64,000 bases of DNA, taken from the NCBI GenBank assembly GCA_965201155.1, contig OZ241752.1, positions 2,418,001 through 2,482,000 on the forward strand, given 5' to 3'. Source of the DNA: JANQOH01 sp965201155 (GTDB taxonomy: Bacteria > Pseudomonadota > Alphaproteobacteria > UBA7887). Below the pieces are notes generated by a model. That model was given only the letters and a program-made list of their open reading frames with translations, had not been told where the DNA came from and searched no databases. Positions 51,637 to 60,013 of this stretch are shown piece after piece. Made by a program: the position numbers and the translations under genes. Numbering within the stretch: the first letter of the stretch is position 1; each line of letters opens with the position of its first letter.

Positions 51637-51709
51637 CCGGCGCCGTGGTGCAGGCGTCCCCGGGGCCACCGGCTTCCGGTCATTTACAGCGTATTGGCGG
51701 CGCCAATAG

Positions 51710-51730
51710 TGCGATTGATTTTCAATTGCA
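51710..51730 (+). promoter_or_regulatory. Fur-box-like operator before the iron ABC operon
   Basis: Half-sites TGCGATTGA and TCAATTGCA, with a TTT spacer, form a 21-base inverted repeat with one mismatch, the 9-3-9 arrangement of the classical Fur box. It lies 43 bases before the ATG of the Fe(III)-binding protein gene, where a repressor would act. Confidence 0.7.
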
Positions 51731-51773
51731 GATGTGATTGATGGTCGGTCGACGCTGGGAACAGGAGGGATGA

Positions 51774-52796
51774 ATGGTGCGCATGGTGACGTTGCTGGCC
51801 GCGGCGGTGTGGGCGTGCGTGGCGCTGGCGCAGGCTGCTGCGGCGGCAGAGGTCAATGTTTATTCGGCGCGCAAGGAGGCATTGATCCGGCCGCTGCTCG
51901 ACATGTTTACCGCCGACACGGGTATTGAGGTCAATCTGGTTACCGGCGACCCCGGGCAATTGCATCAGCGGCTGGTTTCGGAGGGGCGCAACAGTCCTGC
52001 GGATGTGTTTTTCACGGCGGATGCGGGACATTTGCATCGCGCGAAGACGGCCGGCCTGTTGCAGCCGGTGCGGTCGGAAATCCTGGAGGCCGCGACGCCG
52101 GCGCGCTGGCGCGATCCGGACGGGCACTGGTTCGGTTTCAGCCTTCGCGCGCGCGTGCTGGTTTATGCGCGGGACCGGGTGAGCGTGGATGATCTGTCCA
52201 CCTATGAGGCGCTGGCGGACCCGGCGTGGGAGGGGCGTATTCTGGTTCGTTCTTCCAGCAATATTTACAACCAGTCGTTGATTGCTTCGATGATCGAGGC
52301 GTCGGGCACGGAGGCGACGGAGGCGTGGGCGCGTGGTCTTGCGGCCAATATGGCGCGGCGCCCGCGCGGCGGCGATACCGACCAGATTCGCGGCGTTGCT
52401 GCCGGTGAAGGCGATGTAGCGCTCGTCAACACATATTATTACGGCGGTCTCGCGGCGTCTTCCGATGCCGGTAATCAGGCGGTAATCGCGGCGACGGGGT
52501 TGTATTTCCCCAATCAGTCCGACCGGGGCACTCATGTCAATGTGTCCGGCGCGGGTTTGTGCGCTCATGCGCCGCATCCCGAGGCGGCGGCGGCGTTACT
52601 GGAATATCTGTCCGGAGAGCGGGCGCAGGCGGTGTTCGCCGAGCTCAATCATGAGATTCCGGTGCGCGCGGGCACGCCGTTGTCGGACATCGTGGCCGGT
52701 TGGGGGGAGTTCAGGATGGACGATCTGCCGCTGGCGGTGCTGGGTGAGCGCAACCGGGAGGCGATTGAACTCGCGGACCGCGCCGGCTGGCGCTGA
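51774..52796 (+). CDS. fbpA: Fe(III) ABC transporter substrate-binding protein
   Basis: A 340-residue periplasmic ferric-binding protein. A signal peptide (VTLLAAAVWACVALAQAAAAA) precedes EVNVYSARKEALIRPLLDMF. The consecutive tyrosines that hold ferric iron are seen in LVNTYYYGGLAAS, and LYFPNQSDRGTHVNVSGAG is typical of FutA/FbpA. AGGAGGG stands five bases before the ATG. It heads fbpABC and follows a Fur-like operator. Confidence 0.93.
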   Translation: MVRMVTLLAAAVWACVALAQAAAAAEVNVYSARKEALIRPLLDMFTADTGIEVNLVTGDPGQLHQRLVSEGRNSPADVFFTADAGHLHRAKTAGLLQPVRSEILEAATPARWRDPDGHWFGFSLRARVLVYARDRVSVDDLSTYEALADPAWEGRILVRSSSNIYNQSLIASMIEASGTEATEAWARGLAANMARRPRGGDTDQIRGVAAGEGDVALVNTYYYGGLAASSDAGNQAVIAATGLYFPNQSDRGTHVNVSGAGLCAHAPHPEAAAALLEYLSGERAQAVFAELNHEIPVRAGTPLSDIVAGWGEFRMDDLPLAVLGERNREAIELADRAGWR

Positions 52797-52808
52797 GTAG
52801 CGGGGCGT

Positions 52809-54446
52809 TTGTTTCGAGGAGTGTTTCGCGGCGGCTGGTTTCGCGCGGCGCCGGCATTTGCCGCTGCTCTGGTGGCGCTGCCGGTCGCGGTGGTGGCGGC
52901 GCACACGGTGCTGCCGGCCGGGGATGTGTGGGCGCATCTCGCGCAGACGGTGCTGGCCGACTATGTGCTGAACACGTTATGGCTGGCGCTTGGCGTCGGC
53001 CTCGGCACGCTGATTATCGGCACGGGTACGGCATGGTTGTGCAGCATGTGCCAGTTTCCCGGGCGCGGGGTTCTGGAATGGGCGCTGCTGTTGCCGCTGG
53101 CGCTTCCGGCCTATGCGGCGGCGTATTCCTATGCGGGTCTGCTGGACTATGCCGGGCCGGTGCAATCGGCGCTGCGCGCATGGTTCGGCTGGACGCGGCA
53201 GGATTACTGGTTTCCCGATATTCTCTCGCTCGGCGGCGTGATCGCAGTGATGTCGCTGGTTCTCTATCCATATGTGTATCTGTTGGCGCGGGCGGCGTTT
53301 CTCGGGCAGTCAGTGTGTGTGCTGGAGGTTTCCCGTACATTGGGCCGCGGGCCGTGGCGCAATTTCCTGGAAGTTGCGTTGCCGCTGGCGCGCCCGGCGC
53401 TGGTCGGCGGGGTCGCGCTGGCGCTGATGGAGGCGCTGAGCGATTTCGGCACTGTGGACTATTATGGTGTGAGCACATTTACCATCGGCATTTACCGGAC
53501 ATGGTTTGCCTTGGGGGACCCCGGTGCGGCGGCGCAGCTCTCGGCGGTGTTGCTGGCGTTTGTGCTGGTTCTTCTGCTGAGTGAGCAGTGGTCGCGCCGT
53601 GATGCGCGCTATCATCATACGACGGGGCGGTATGGGCGGCGCGCGGTCTGTCAGTTGCGCGGGGTTCGCGCCGGCCTTGCGACTGCTGCTTGTTTCGCCC
53701 CGTTTGCGCTGGGTTTTCTGGTGCCGGCAGTGCTGCTCGCGGTGTGGGCGGTGGACAGTTGGCGGACCCAGGCAGATTCGTCGTTTGCGGCGCTGGCGGG
53801 AACAAGCTTTTCATTGGCGGCGTTGACGGCGGTGCTCGCGGTGGCGCTGGCCGCGGCCGTAGGGTATGCGGTGCGGCTCGGGGGTGGGCGGTTCCTGCGT
53901 GCGGCCAAGCGGGTTGCGGGCCTCGGCTATGCGGTGCCGGGTTCGGTGATTGCGGTGGGCGTGCTGCTGCCCATGGCGTGGGTTGACAACCGCATCGACG
54001 ATGCGGCGCGGGCGGTTCTGGGGGTGTCGACCGGACTTTTGCTGACGGGGGGGATCGCGGCGCTGGTTTTTGCCTATCTGGTTCGTTTTCTGGCGTTGTC
54101 GATGAACGCGGTGGATGCGGGGCTGGCGCGCATCACGCCGCATATCGACGGCGCCGCGCGCACATTGGGGGAGACGCCCGGGGGCCTGTTGCGGCGCATT
54201 CATGTGCCGATGCTGCATCGCGCCCTGTTGACGGCGGGCCTGCTGGTTTTTGTCGATGTCTTGAAGGAATTGCCGGCTACTTTGATCCTGCGACCGTTCG
54301 ATGTGAACACGCTGGCGGTCCGGGCCTATGAGCTGGCGACGGACGAGCGGCTGAGGGATGCTGCGCCGGCGGCGCTGGCAATTGTTGCAGCGGGGTTGCT
54401 GCCTGTAATCCTCATGAGTCGGGCGATTACGCTGGGGCGTTCGTGA
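52809..54446 (+). CDS. fbpB: Fe(III) ABC transporter permease (fused two-domain)
   Basis: A 545-residue inner-membrane permease with about twelve helices, two tandem binding-protein-dependent transport domains of the ThiP/FbpB type. EAA-like loops appear twice (VSRTLGRGPWRNFLEVALPLARPAL; AARTLGETPGGLLRRIHVPML). The start is uncertain: TTG 52809, or GTG 52821 with too close a ribosome site. It overlaps fbpC (GTGA). Confidence 0.9.
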   Translation: MFRGVFRGGWFRAAPAFAAALVALPVAVVAAHTVLPAGDVWAHLAQTVLADYVLNTLWLALGVGLGTLIIGTGTAWLCSMCQFPGRGVLEWALLLPLALPAYAAAYSYAGLLDYAGPVQSALRAWFGWTRQDYWFPDILSLGGVIAVMSLVLYPYVYLLARAAFLGQSVCVLEVSRTLGRGPWRNFLEVALPLARPALVGGVALALMEALSDFGTVDYYGVSTFTIGIYRTWFALGDPGAAAQLSAVLLAFVLVLLLSEQWSRRDARYHHTTGRYGRRAVCQLRGVRAGLATAACFAPFALGFLVPAVLLAVWAVDSWRTQADSSFAALAGTSFSLAALTAVLAVALAAAVGYAVRLGGGRFLRAAKRVAGLGYAVPGSVIAVGVLLPMAWVDNRIDDAARAVLGVSTGLLLTGGIAALVFAYLVRFLALSMNAVDAGLARITPHIDGAARTLGETPGGLLRRIHVPMLHRALLTAGLLVFVDVLKELPATLILRPFDVNTLAVRAYELATDERLRDAAPAALAIVAAGLLPVILMSRAITLGRS

Positions 54447-55489
54447 CGGCGGGGCTGGTCATCGAGGGGCTGAGCCACCGGTTCGGCGCGATTTCCGCCG
54501 TGGATGACGTGTCACTGGATGTGGGGCGGGGCGAGATTGTTGCGCTGGTGGGGCCGTCGGGCTCAGGCAAATCGACGGTGCTGCGTCTGGCGGCGGGGCT
54601 GGAGGCGGTTCAGGAAGGGCGGATTGTCGTGGGGGGCGCCGAGGTAGCGGGGCGCGGCGGTTCGCTGCCGCCGGAGGCGCGCGCAGTCGGCATGGTGTTT
54701 CAGGATTTCGCGCTGTTTCCCCATCTTACTGTGGCGGCGAATGTGGCGTTCGGCCTGAAACGGGTTGCGCCTGCGCGGCGGCGGCAGATGGTCATGCAGG
54801 GTCTGGAGCGGGTGGGTCTGGCGGACCGTTCGAAAGCCTGGCCGCATACGCTGTCGGGCGGGGAGCAGCAGCGTGTGGCATTGGCGCGCGCGCTGGCGCC
54901 GTCGCCGGCGGTGATGCTGCTGGACGAGCCGTTCTCCGGCCTTGATACGCTTTTGCGCGGCGCCTTGCGCGAGTCCACGGCGCAGATCTTGCGCGAGTCG
55001 GGGACTCCGACGCTGATCGTCACACACGACCCCGAGGAAGCGATGCTGATGGCGGACCGCATGGCGCTGATGCGGGATGGCCGCATGTGCCAGTGCGGTG
55101 CGCCGGATGCGCTTTACCGCGCGCCGGCAGATGCCTTTTGCGCCACGTTCCTGGGTCCGGCGCAGCGTTTTGACGGTGTTGTGGAGGGGGGGCAGGTGAT
55201 GACCCCGCTGGGGCCGGTCCCGGCGCGGGGGCAAGTGGAGGGCAGCCGGGTTCAAGTGCTGATACGACCCGAGGGCGTGCGGTTGGATGCGAAGGCCGAT
55301 AGCGGGGTAGCGGCGTCGGTGCGGGCGGTGCGCAGTCTTGGTCCGTCGGGGCTTGTCACGCTGGCGCTGGCGGACGGGACGGAGGTGCGGGCGCGCGTTC
55401 CGTGGTCGGGCTTGCCTGAGGCTGGCGCCGCGGTTCGGGCTGCTGCGGCGGCGGCGATGGTGTTTGTGTTTCCGGCTTCTGCCCGCTAA
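54443..55489 (+). CDS. fbpC: Fe(III) ABC transporter ATP-binding protein
   Basis: A 348-residue ATPase energising the ferric permease. Walker A is GPSGSGKST (about residues 37-45), the Q-loop is MVFQDFALFPHLTV, the signature is LSGGEQQRVALARAL, Walker B is AVMLLDEPFSG, and the switch His is in IVTHDPEEA. A C-terminal TOBE-like domain starts near 270 (VLIRPEGVRLDAKADS). The GTG start overlaps the permease stop. Confidence 0.93.
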   Translation: MTAGLVIEGLSHRFGAISAVDDVSLDVGRGEIVALVGPSGSGKSTVLRLAAGLEAVQEGRIVVGGAEVAGRGGSLPPEARAVGMVFQDFALFPHLTVAANVAFGLKRVAPARRRQMVMQGLERVGLADRSKAWPHTLSGGEQQRVALARALAPSPAVMLLDEPFSGLDTLLRGALRESTAQILRESGTPTLIVTHDPEEAMLMADRMALMRDGRMCQCGAPDALYRAPADAFCATFLGPAQRFDGVVEGGQVMTPLGPVPARGQVEGSRVQVLIRPEGVRLDAKADSGVAASVRAVRSLGPSGLVTLALADGTEVRARVPWSGLPEAGAAVRAAAAAAMVFVFPASAR

Positions 55490-55552
55490 GTAGTAGGGCA
55501 GGCGGCGAATGCGGTTCCGTTTGGGGTTCCGCTGAGTCTGAAGGAGAACATG

Positions 55553-55786
55553 ATGAGTATTGGCATCTGGCAGATCGTCCTGATTTTGGTGATCGTGATG
55601 ATTCTGTTTGGCGCGGGCAAGCTACCGCGCGTGATGGGCGATGTCGCGAAGGGCGTGAAGAGCTTCAAGGCAGGCCTGAAAGACGATGAGGAACCTGCGG
55701 CTGAGGATGCGGAGGCCAAGCGCGAGGTGACGGACCGGGCAGCGGCGCCGGCCGATATCAAGACGGACGAGCCGGCCAAGACATGA
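55553..55786 (+). CDS. tatA: Twin-arginine translocase subunit TatA
   Basis: A 77-residue pore-forming subunit of the Tat exporter. One membrane helix (MSIGIWQIVLILVIVMILFG) is followed by the amphipathic helix with the FGxGKLP motif (FGAGKLPRVMGDVAKGVKSFK) and an acidic tail. ATG 55553 has AAGGAG six bases upstream; ATG 55550 is directly before. It would serve the Tat-signalled protein at 1-413. Confidence 0.93.
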   Translation: MSIGIWQIVLILVIVMILFGAGKLPRVMGDVAKGVKSFKAGLKDDEEPAAEDAEAKREVTDRAAAPADIKTDEPAKT

Positions 55787-55839
55787 CGCGCCGGGGCATG
55801 TGCGCCGGCGTGCGGGCCTGAACCGCGGGTTCGCATTTC

Positions 55840-56340
55840 ATGCTGGATATTGGCTGGAGCGAGATGGCGATTATCGCCGTCGTTGCGTTGTTTGTGATCG
55901 GCCCGAAGGAGCTTCCCCGCATGTTGCGAACGGTGGGGCAGTTTGCGGGCAAGATTCGCAGCATGGCGCGCGAGTTCCAAGACGGTATCGACGAAGCGGT
56001 GCGGGAGACGGAGCTGGACGAGGTGCGAAAGCAGTTTGATTCGGCTCGTCGTCTGGATATCAAGAAGTCCATAGAGGACGCTGTGGATCCCGAGCGCCAG
56101 ATCGGCAAATCGATGGATTTCAGCAATATCGGTTCGTCGGGCGCGGACAGTCCGGAGGCTGCGCCGGGGGCGGCCACGGAGGTGGTCAAGCCGGCCGAGG
56201 CGCGGCCCGCGCAGGGTATGGCGGCGTCCTTTGCGGCGGGTGCGGCGCCCAAGGCTGCAGAGCCGGCGGCGGAGTCGGGCAGTGCGGATATGACGGGCGG
56301 AAAGGCTCCAGAGGCAAAGCCATCCAGGATCGACGCCTGA
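55840..56340 (+). CDS. tatB: Twin-arginine translocase subunit TatB
   Basis: A 166-residue receptor subunit of Tat. The helix MLDIGWSEMAIIAVVALFVIG continues into the amphipathic PKELPRMLRTVGQFAGKIRSMAREFQDGIDEAVRE, with the Glu-Leu-Pro pattern typical of TatB. A longer Ala/Pro-rich tail follows. It lies between tatA and tatC. Confidence 0.93.
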   Translation: MLDIGWSEMAIIAVVALFVIGPKELPRMLRTVGQFAGKIRSMAREFQDGIDEAVRETELDEVRKQFDSARRLDIKKSIEDAVDPERQIGKSMDFSNIGSSGADSPEAAPGAATEVVKPAEARPAQGMAASFAAGAAPKAAEPAAESGSADMTGGKAPEAKPSRIDA

Positions 56341-56343
56341 TCA

Positions 56344-57267
56344 ATGGCCGACGCGCCCCACGATGAAATCGAAGCGTCGAAAGCGCCGCTGATCGATCAC
56401 CTTATTGAACTGCGCGACCGCCTCAAATGGTCGGTCGTGGCGTTGTTTGTTGCCTTTGTTCTGTGTTTCATAGTAACGGAAGATTATCTCTATCCGTTCC
56501 TAGTTTCTCCTCTTTACAATATTTATGTGGATCTCGGAGTCGAGAATCCACGAATGATCTATACGGCGCTTCATGAAGCGTTTTTCACCTATATGAAACT
56601 GGCGTTTTACGCGGCATTATTTTTTTCATTTCCTATTATTTCCAATCAGTTGTGGAAGTTTATCGCGCCCGGGTTATACAAGAATGAAAAAAAGGCTTTC
56701 TTGCCGTTTCTTCTGGCTACGCCCGTCTTGTTTACCACCGGCGCGGCGCTGGTTTATTATTTTATCTTGCCTTTGGCGTGGCGTTTTTTCATCAGCTTTC
56801 AAACCACCGGAGACGGCGGCACCTTGGCTATCGAACTGGAAGCCAAGGTCAACGAATATCTGTCGCTGGTGATCAAGCTGATGTTTGCGTTCGGCATCGC
56901 ATTTCAATTGCCGGTGGCGCTGACGCTGATGGTGCGGGCGGGTCTGGTCACGGCAAAGGGTCTGGCTGAGCGCCGCAAATACGCGATTGTCGTCGCCTTC
57001 GGCGCGGCGGCCCTGCTGACGCCGCCGGACTTGATCAGCCAGATCGGGCTTGGTGTGCCGATCATTGCGCTGTACGAAATCTCGATCTGGCTGGCGCGGG
57101 TCTCGGAGCGGCGGCGTGCGGCGCGCGAGGCGGCCGAGGAAGAAGCAATGGACGAGGCGCTCAATGACGACGACGCTGCGCCGCAGGCGCAGCAGGCGGC
57201 GGCAGCGCCGGCAGCGCCCGTAATCGATGACATTGACGACGAAACCGACTTCAATGTGACCCGATAG
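56344..57267 (+). CDS. tatC: Twin-arginine translocase subunit TatC
   Basis: A 307-residue membrane protein with six helices that recognises twin-arginine signals. The cytoplasmic start SKAPLIDHLIELRDRLKWS holds the conserved His-Leu-x-Glu-Leu-Arg motif, and FWKF-like QLWKFIAPGLYKNEKK follows. An acidic tail after about 255 is unusually long. Its DNA is locally more AT-rich than its surroundings. Confidence 0.95.
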   Translation: MADAPHDEIEASKAPLIDHLIELRDRLKWSVVALFVAFVLCFIVTEDYLYPFLVSPLYNIYVDLGVENPRMIYTALHEAFFTYMKLAFYAALFFSFPIISNQLWKFIAPGLYKNEKKAFLPFLLATPVLFTTGAALVYYFILPLAWRFFISFQTTGDGGTLAIELEAKVNEYLSLVIKLMFAFGIAFQLPVALTLMVRAGLVTAKGLAERRKYAIVVAFGAAALLTPPDLISQIGLGVPIIALYEISIWLARVSERRRAAREAAEEEAMDEALNDDDAAPQAQQAAAAPAAPVIDDIDDETDFNVTR

Positions 57268-57311
57268 AGGCGGCATCCGCCTCGGGCGGTGTTGCGGGGA
57301 TTGCTTCAGGC

Positions 57312-58586
57312 ATGTTCGATATCAGAGCCATTCGCGACGATCCGGTCGCGTTTGACGCCGCCATGGCGCGGCGCGGGCTGGGTCCGCAGGCGGCGGACCT
57401 GCTGGCGCTCGACCAATCGCGGCGGAAGAAGGTGAGCGAGGCGCAGGCGCTGCGCACGCGGCGCAATGCGGCGTCGAAGGAGATTGGCGCGGTGCGGGGC
57501 GCTGGCGGCGACGCGGCAGCCCTGATCGCCGAAGTCGCGGCGCTGAAGACCCATCTGCAAGAAAGTGAAGACGCGGTGCGGAGGCTGGATGGCGCGCTGG
57601 ACGAGGCGATGCGCGGCTTGCCCAACCTTCCTGCCGGCGATGTGCCGGACGGCGCGGATGAGACAGCGAATGTGGAACTCCGCCGCGTCGGAACGCCGAG
57701 AGAATTCGATTTTCGTCCGCGTCAGCATTTCGAGATCGGCGAACGGCTGAGTCAGATGAATTTCGAGACGGCGGCACGCATGTCGGGCGCGCGCTTCGTG
57801 ATTCTGGAAGGCCCGACGGCACGCCTGCACCGCGCCTTGGCGGCGTTCATGCTCGATATCCAGACGGGCGAGCACGGCTATCGCGAGGTGACACCGCCGC
57901 TTCTGGTGCGCGAGGCGGCGTTGTTCGGCACCGGGCAACTGCCGAAATTCTCGGATGACAATTTTGTCACCACGGAAGGGTATTGGCTGATACCGACGGC
58001 GGAGGTGCCGCTCACCAATATGGCGCGAGAGCAGGTTCTGGACGAGGCAGCGCTGCCGCTTCGAGTGACGGCCCACACGCCGTGCTTCCGGGCCGAGGCG
58101 GGAGCGGCCGGCAAGGATACGCGGGGTATGATTCGGGTGCATCAGTTCGACAAGGTCGAGCTGGTATCGGTGACAACTCCGGGGGAGTCGGAGGCCGAAC
58201 ATGCCCGCATGACGGGCTGCGCCGAGGAGATTCTCAAGCGGCTGGATCTGCCCTATCGCGTGATGCTGCTGTCGTCGGGCGATATGGGGTTTGCAGCCCG
58301 CAAGACGTTTGATCTGGAAGTCTGGCTGCCCGGCCAGAATGCCTATCGCGAGATTTCAAGCTGCTCGAATTGCGGGGATTTTCAGGCGCGGCGGATGAAT
58401 GCACGGTTTCGACCGGCGGGCGGAGGTTCGCCGTCCTTCGTTCATACGTTGAACGGATCCGGCCTGGCGGTGGGACGCACGCTCGTGGCGGTGCTGGAGA
58501 ATTATCAGAATGCAGACGGTACGGTGACGGTGCCGGAGGCGCTGCGGCCCTGGATGGGCGGGCGGACGCTGATCGACGCCGAATAA
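57312..58586 (+). CDS. serS: Seryl-tRNA synthetase
   Basis: A 424-residue class II synthetase. An N-terminal coiled-coil arm (about 30-100) binds tRNA-Ser. Motif 2 is TPCFRAEAGAAGKDTRGMIRVHQFDKVEL, and motif 3 is NGSGLAVGRTLVAVLENYQ; SSCSNCGDFQARRM is the conserved binding loop. Length is normal. It follows tatC, the usual order. Confidence 0.96.
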   Translation: MFDIRAIRDDPVAFDAAMARRGLGPQAADLLALDQSRRKKVSEAQALRTRRNAASKEIGAVRGAGGDAAALIAEVAALKTHLQESEDAVRRLDGALDEAMRGLPNLPAGDVPDGADETANVELRRVGTPREFDFRPRQHFEIGERLSQMNFETAARMSGARFVILEGPTARLHRALAAFMLDIQTGEHGYREVTPPLLVREAALFGTGQLPKFSDDNFVTTEGYWLIPTAEVPLTNMAREQVLDEAALPLRVTAHTPCFRAEAGAAGKDTRGMIRVHQFDKVELVSVTTPGESEAEHARMTGCAEEILKRLDLPYRVMLLSSGDMGFAARKTFDLEVWLPGQNAYREISSCSNCGDFQARRMNARFRPAGGGSPSFVHTLNGSGLAVGRTLVAVLENYQNADGTVTVPEALRPWMGGRTLIDAE

Positions 58587-58597
58587 GTTGGCGCCGC

Positions 58598-59368
58598 ATG
58601 GCTGTGCTGACCGGCAAACGCGTTCTCATCTCCAACGATGACGGGGTTCATGCTGTCGGCATCAGGCATCTGGCGGAGATTGCGCGCGGCCTGGGCGGCG
58701 ATGTCTGGGTTGTTGCGCCGGAGACGGACCGGAGCGGCGCCGGCCATTCACTGACCATTTCCGACCCGGTGCGCGTGCGGCAGTTGGACACGCGGACCTA
58801 TGCGGTGTCGGGGACGCCAACCGATTGCGTGCTGGCGGCGGTGCTGGAGATCATGCGCAGGACGCCGCCTGATCTTGTGCTGTCCGGTATCAACCGCGGC
58901 GGCAATATGGGCGACGATATCACTTATTCCGGCACGGTTGCGGCGGCGATGGAAGGCGCGTTGCTCGGAATTCCGTCGATTGCGCTGAGCCAGGACACAG
59001 ACCGCACCGGCGCCACGCGATGGGAAACGGCGCACCGCCATGGGCCGTTGGCGCTGCAGGCCCTTGCCGGCGAGGAATGGTCCCCTAATTCATTAATCAA
59101 TGTGAATTTTCCCGATTTATCCCCGGATGAAGTGAAGGGCCTCATGGTGACTTTTCAGGGACAGCGCAAGCCCGGGTCGTTTCTCGACCGACGCGAAGAC
59201 CCGCGCGGGCGCCCCTATTACTGGATCGACACGGCGCGGACCAAAGCGGCCCGGGCGCCGGGGTCGGACCTTGCGGCAGTGGCGGCGGGTTTTGTTTCGG
59301 TGACGCCCCTGCGGCTGGATCTCACCGACCATGACATGCGGGCGGCGCTGGCTGCACGGCTCGGGTGA
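58598..59368 (+). CDS. surE: 5'/3'-nucleotidase SurE
   Basis: A 256-residue nucleoside-monophosphate phosphatase needing a divalent metal. The N-terminal VLISNDDGVHAVGIRHL contains the metal-binding Asp pair, and the loop VVAPETDRSGAGHSLT with Asn in LSGINRGGNMGDDITYSGTVAAAMEG completes the site. It is 11 bases after serS and upstream of pcm, a stress-survival pair. Confidence 0.94.
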   Translation: MAVLTGKRVLISNDDGVHAVGIRHLAEIARGLGGDVWVVAPETDRSGAGHSLTISDPVRVRQLDTRTYAVSGTPTDCVLAAVLEIMRRTPPDLVLSGINRGGNMGDDITYSGTVAAAMEGALLGIPSIALSQDTDRTGATRWETAHRHGPLALQALAGEEWSPNSLINVNFPDLSPDEVKGLMVTFQGQRKPGSFLDRREDPRGRPYYWIDTARTKAARAPGSDLAAVAAGFVSVTPLRLDLTDHDMRAALAARLG

Positions 59369-59377
59369 CGGGTCGTC

Positions 59378-60013
59378 ATGGGCATCACGACAAAACTCGC
59401 GCGCATGCTGCTGGATGTGAGGCAGTCCGGGGTGATCGATCCGGACGTGTTGTCGGCGATCGAAACCGTGCCGCGGGACGCATTCGTGCCGGAAGGACTG
59501 GCAGCGCATGCCTATGAAGACACCGCGCTGCCGATAGCTTGCGGGCAGACGATCAGCCAACCGGCGCTGGTCGCGTGGATGTGCGTGGCGCTGGAGATCG
59601 GCAAGCGCATGAAGGTCCTGGAAGTGGGCACGGGGTCCGGCTATCACACGGCCGTGCTGTCTCGCATATGCCGTCGGGTTTACACAATTGAGCGGCACAG
59701 AGCGCTTGCGAAATCTGCACGGGCGCGGTTCGACGCGCTGAATTTTCACAACATCACGTCGCGGATCGGCGATGGCGGTGTCGGCTGGCGGGAACTGGCG
59801 CCGTTTGAGCGCATTCTGGTGACGGCAGCAGCGCCGGCGCCGCCGCCGGCGCTGGCGGCGCAACTGGCGATTGACGGCGTGATGGTGATGCCGGTGGGTC
59901 CTGCGAACGGCGAGCAGGTCCTCATGCGCTACCGGCTGACGCGGGATGGATGGCGGCAGGAAGAGCTTTTCGGGGTGCGTTTTGTGCCGCTGGTTGACGG
60001 AGCGGCGGCATGA
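59378..60013 (+). CDS. pcm: Protein-L-isoaspartate O-methyltransferase
   Basis: A 211-residue SAM-dependent enzyme that repairs isoaspartyl residues. VLEVGTGSGYHTAVLSRICRRVYTIER is the SAM motif. DAFVP and the active-site segment DTALPIACGQTISQP with the conserved Ser are present. It is ten bases after surE and overlaps the nlpD-like gene (ATGA). Confidence 0.94.
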   Translation: MGITTKLARMLLDVRQSGVIDPDVLSAIETVPRDAFVPEGLAAHAYEDTALPIACGQTISQPALVAWMCVALEIGKRMKVLEVGTGSGYHTAVLSRICRRVYTIERHRALAKSARARFDALNFHNITSRIGDGGVGWRELAPFERILVTAAAPAPPPALAAQLAIDGVMVMPVGPANGEQVLMRYRLTRDGWRQEELFGVRFVPLVDGAAA

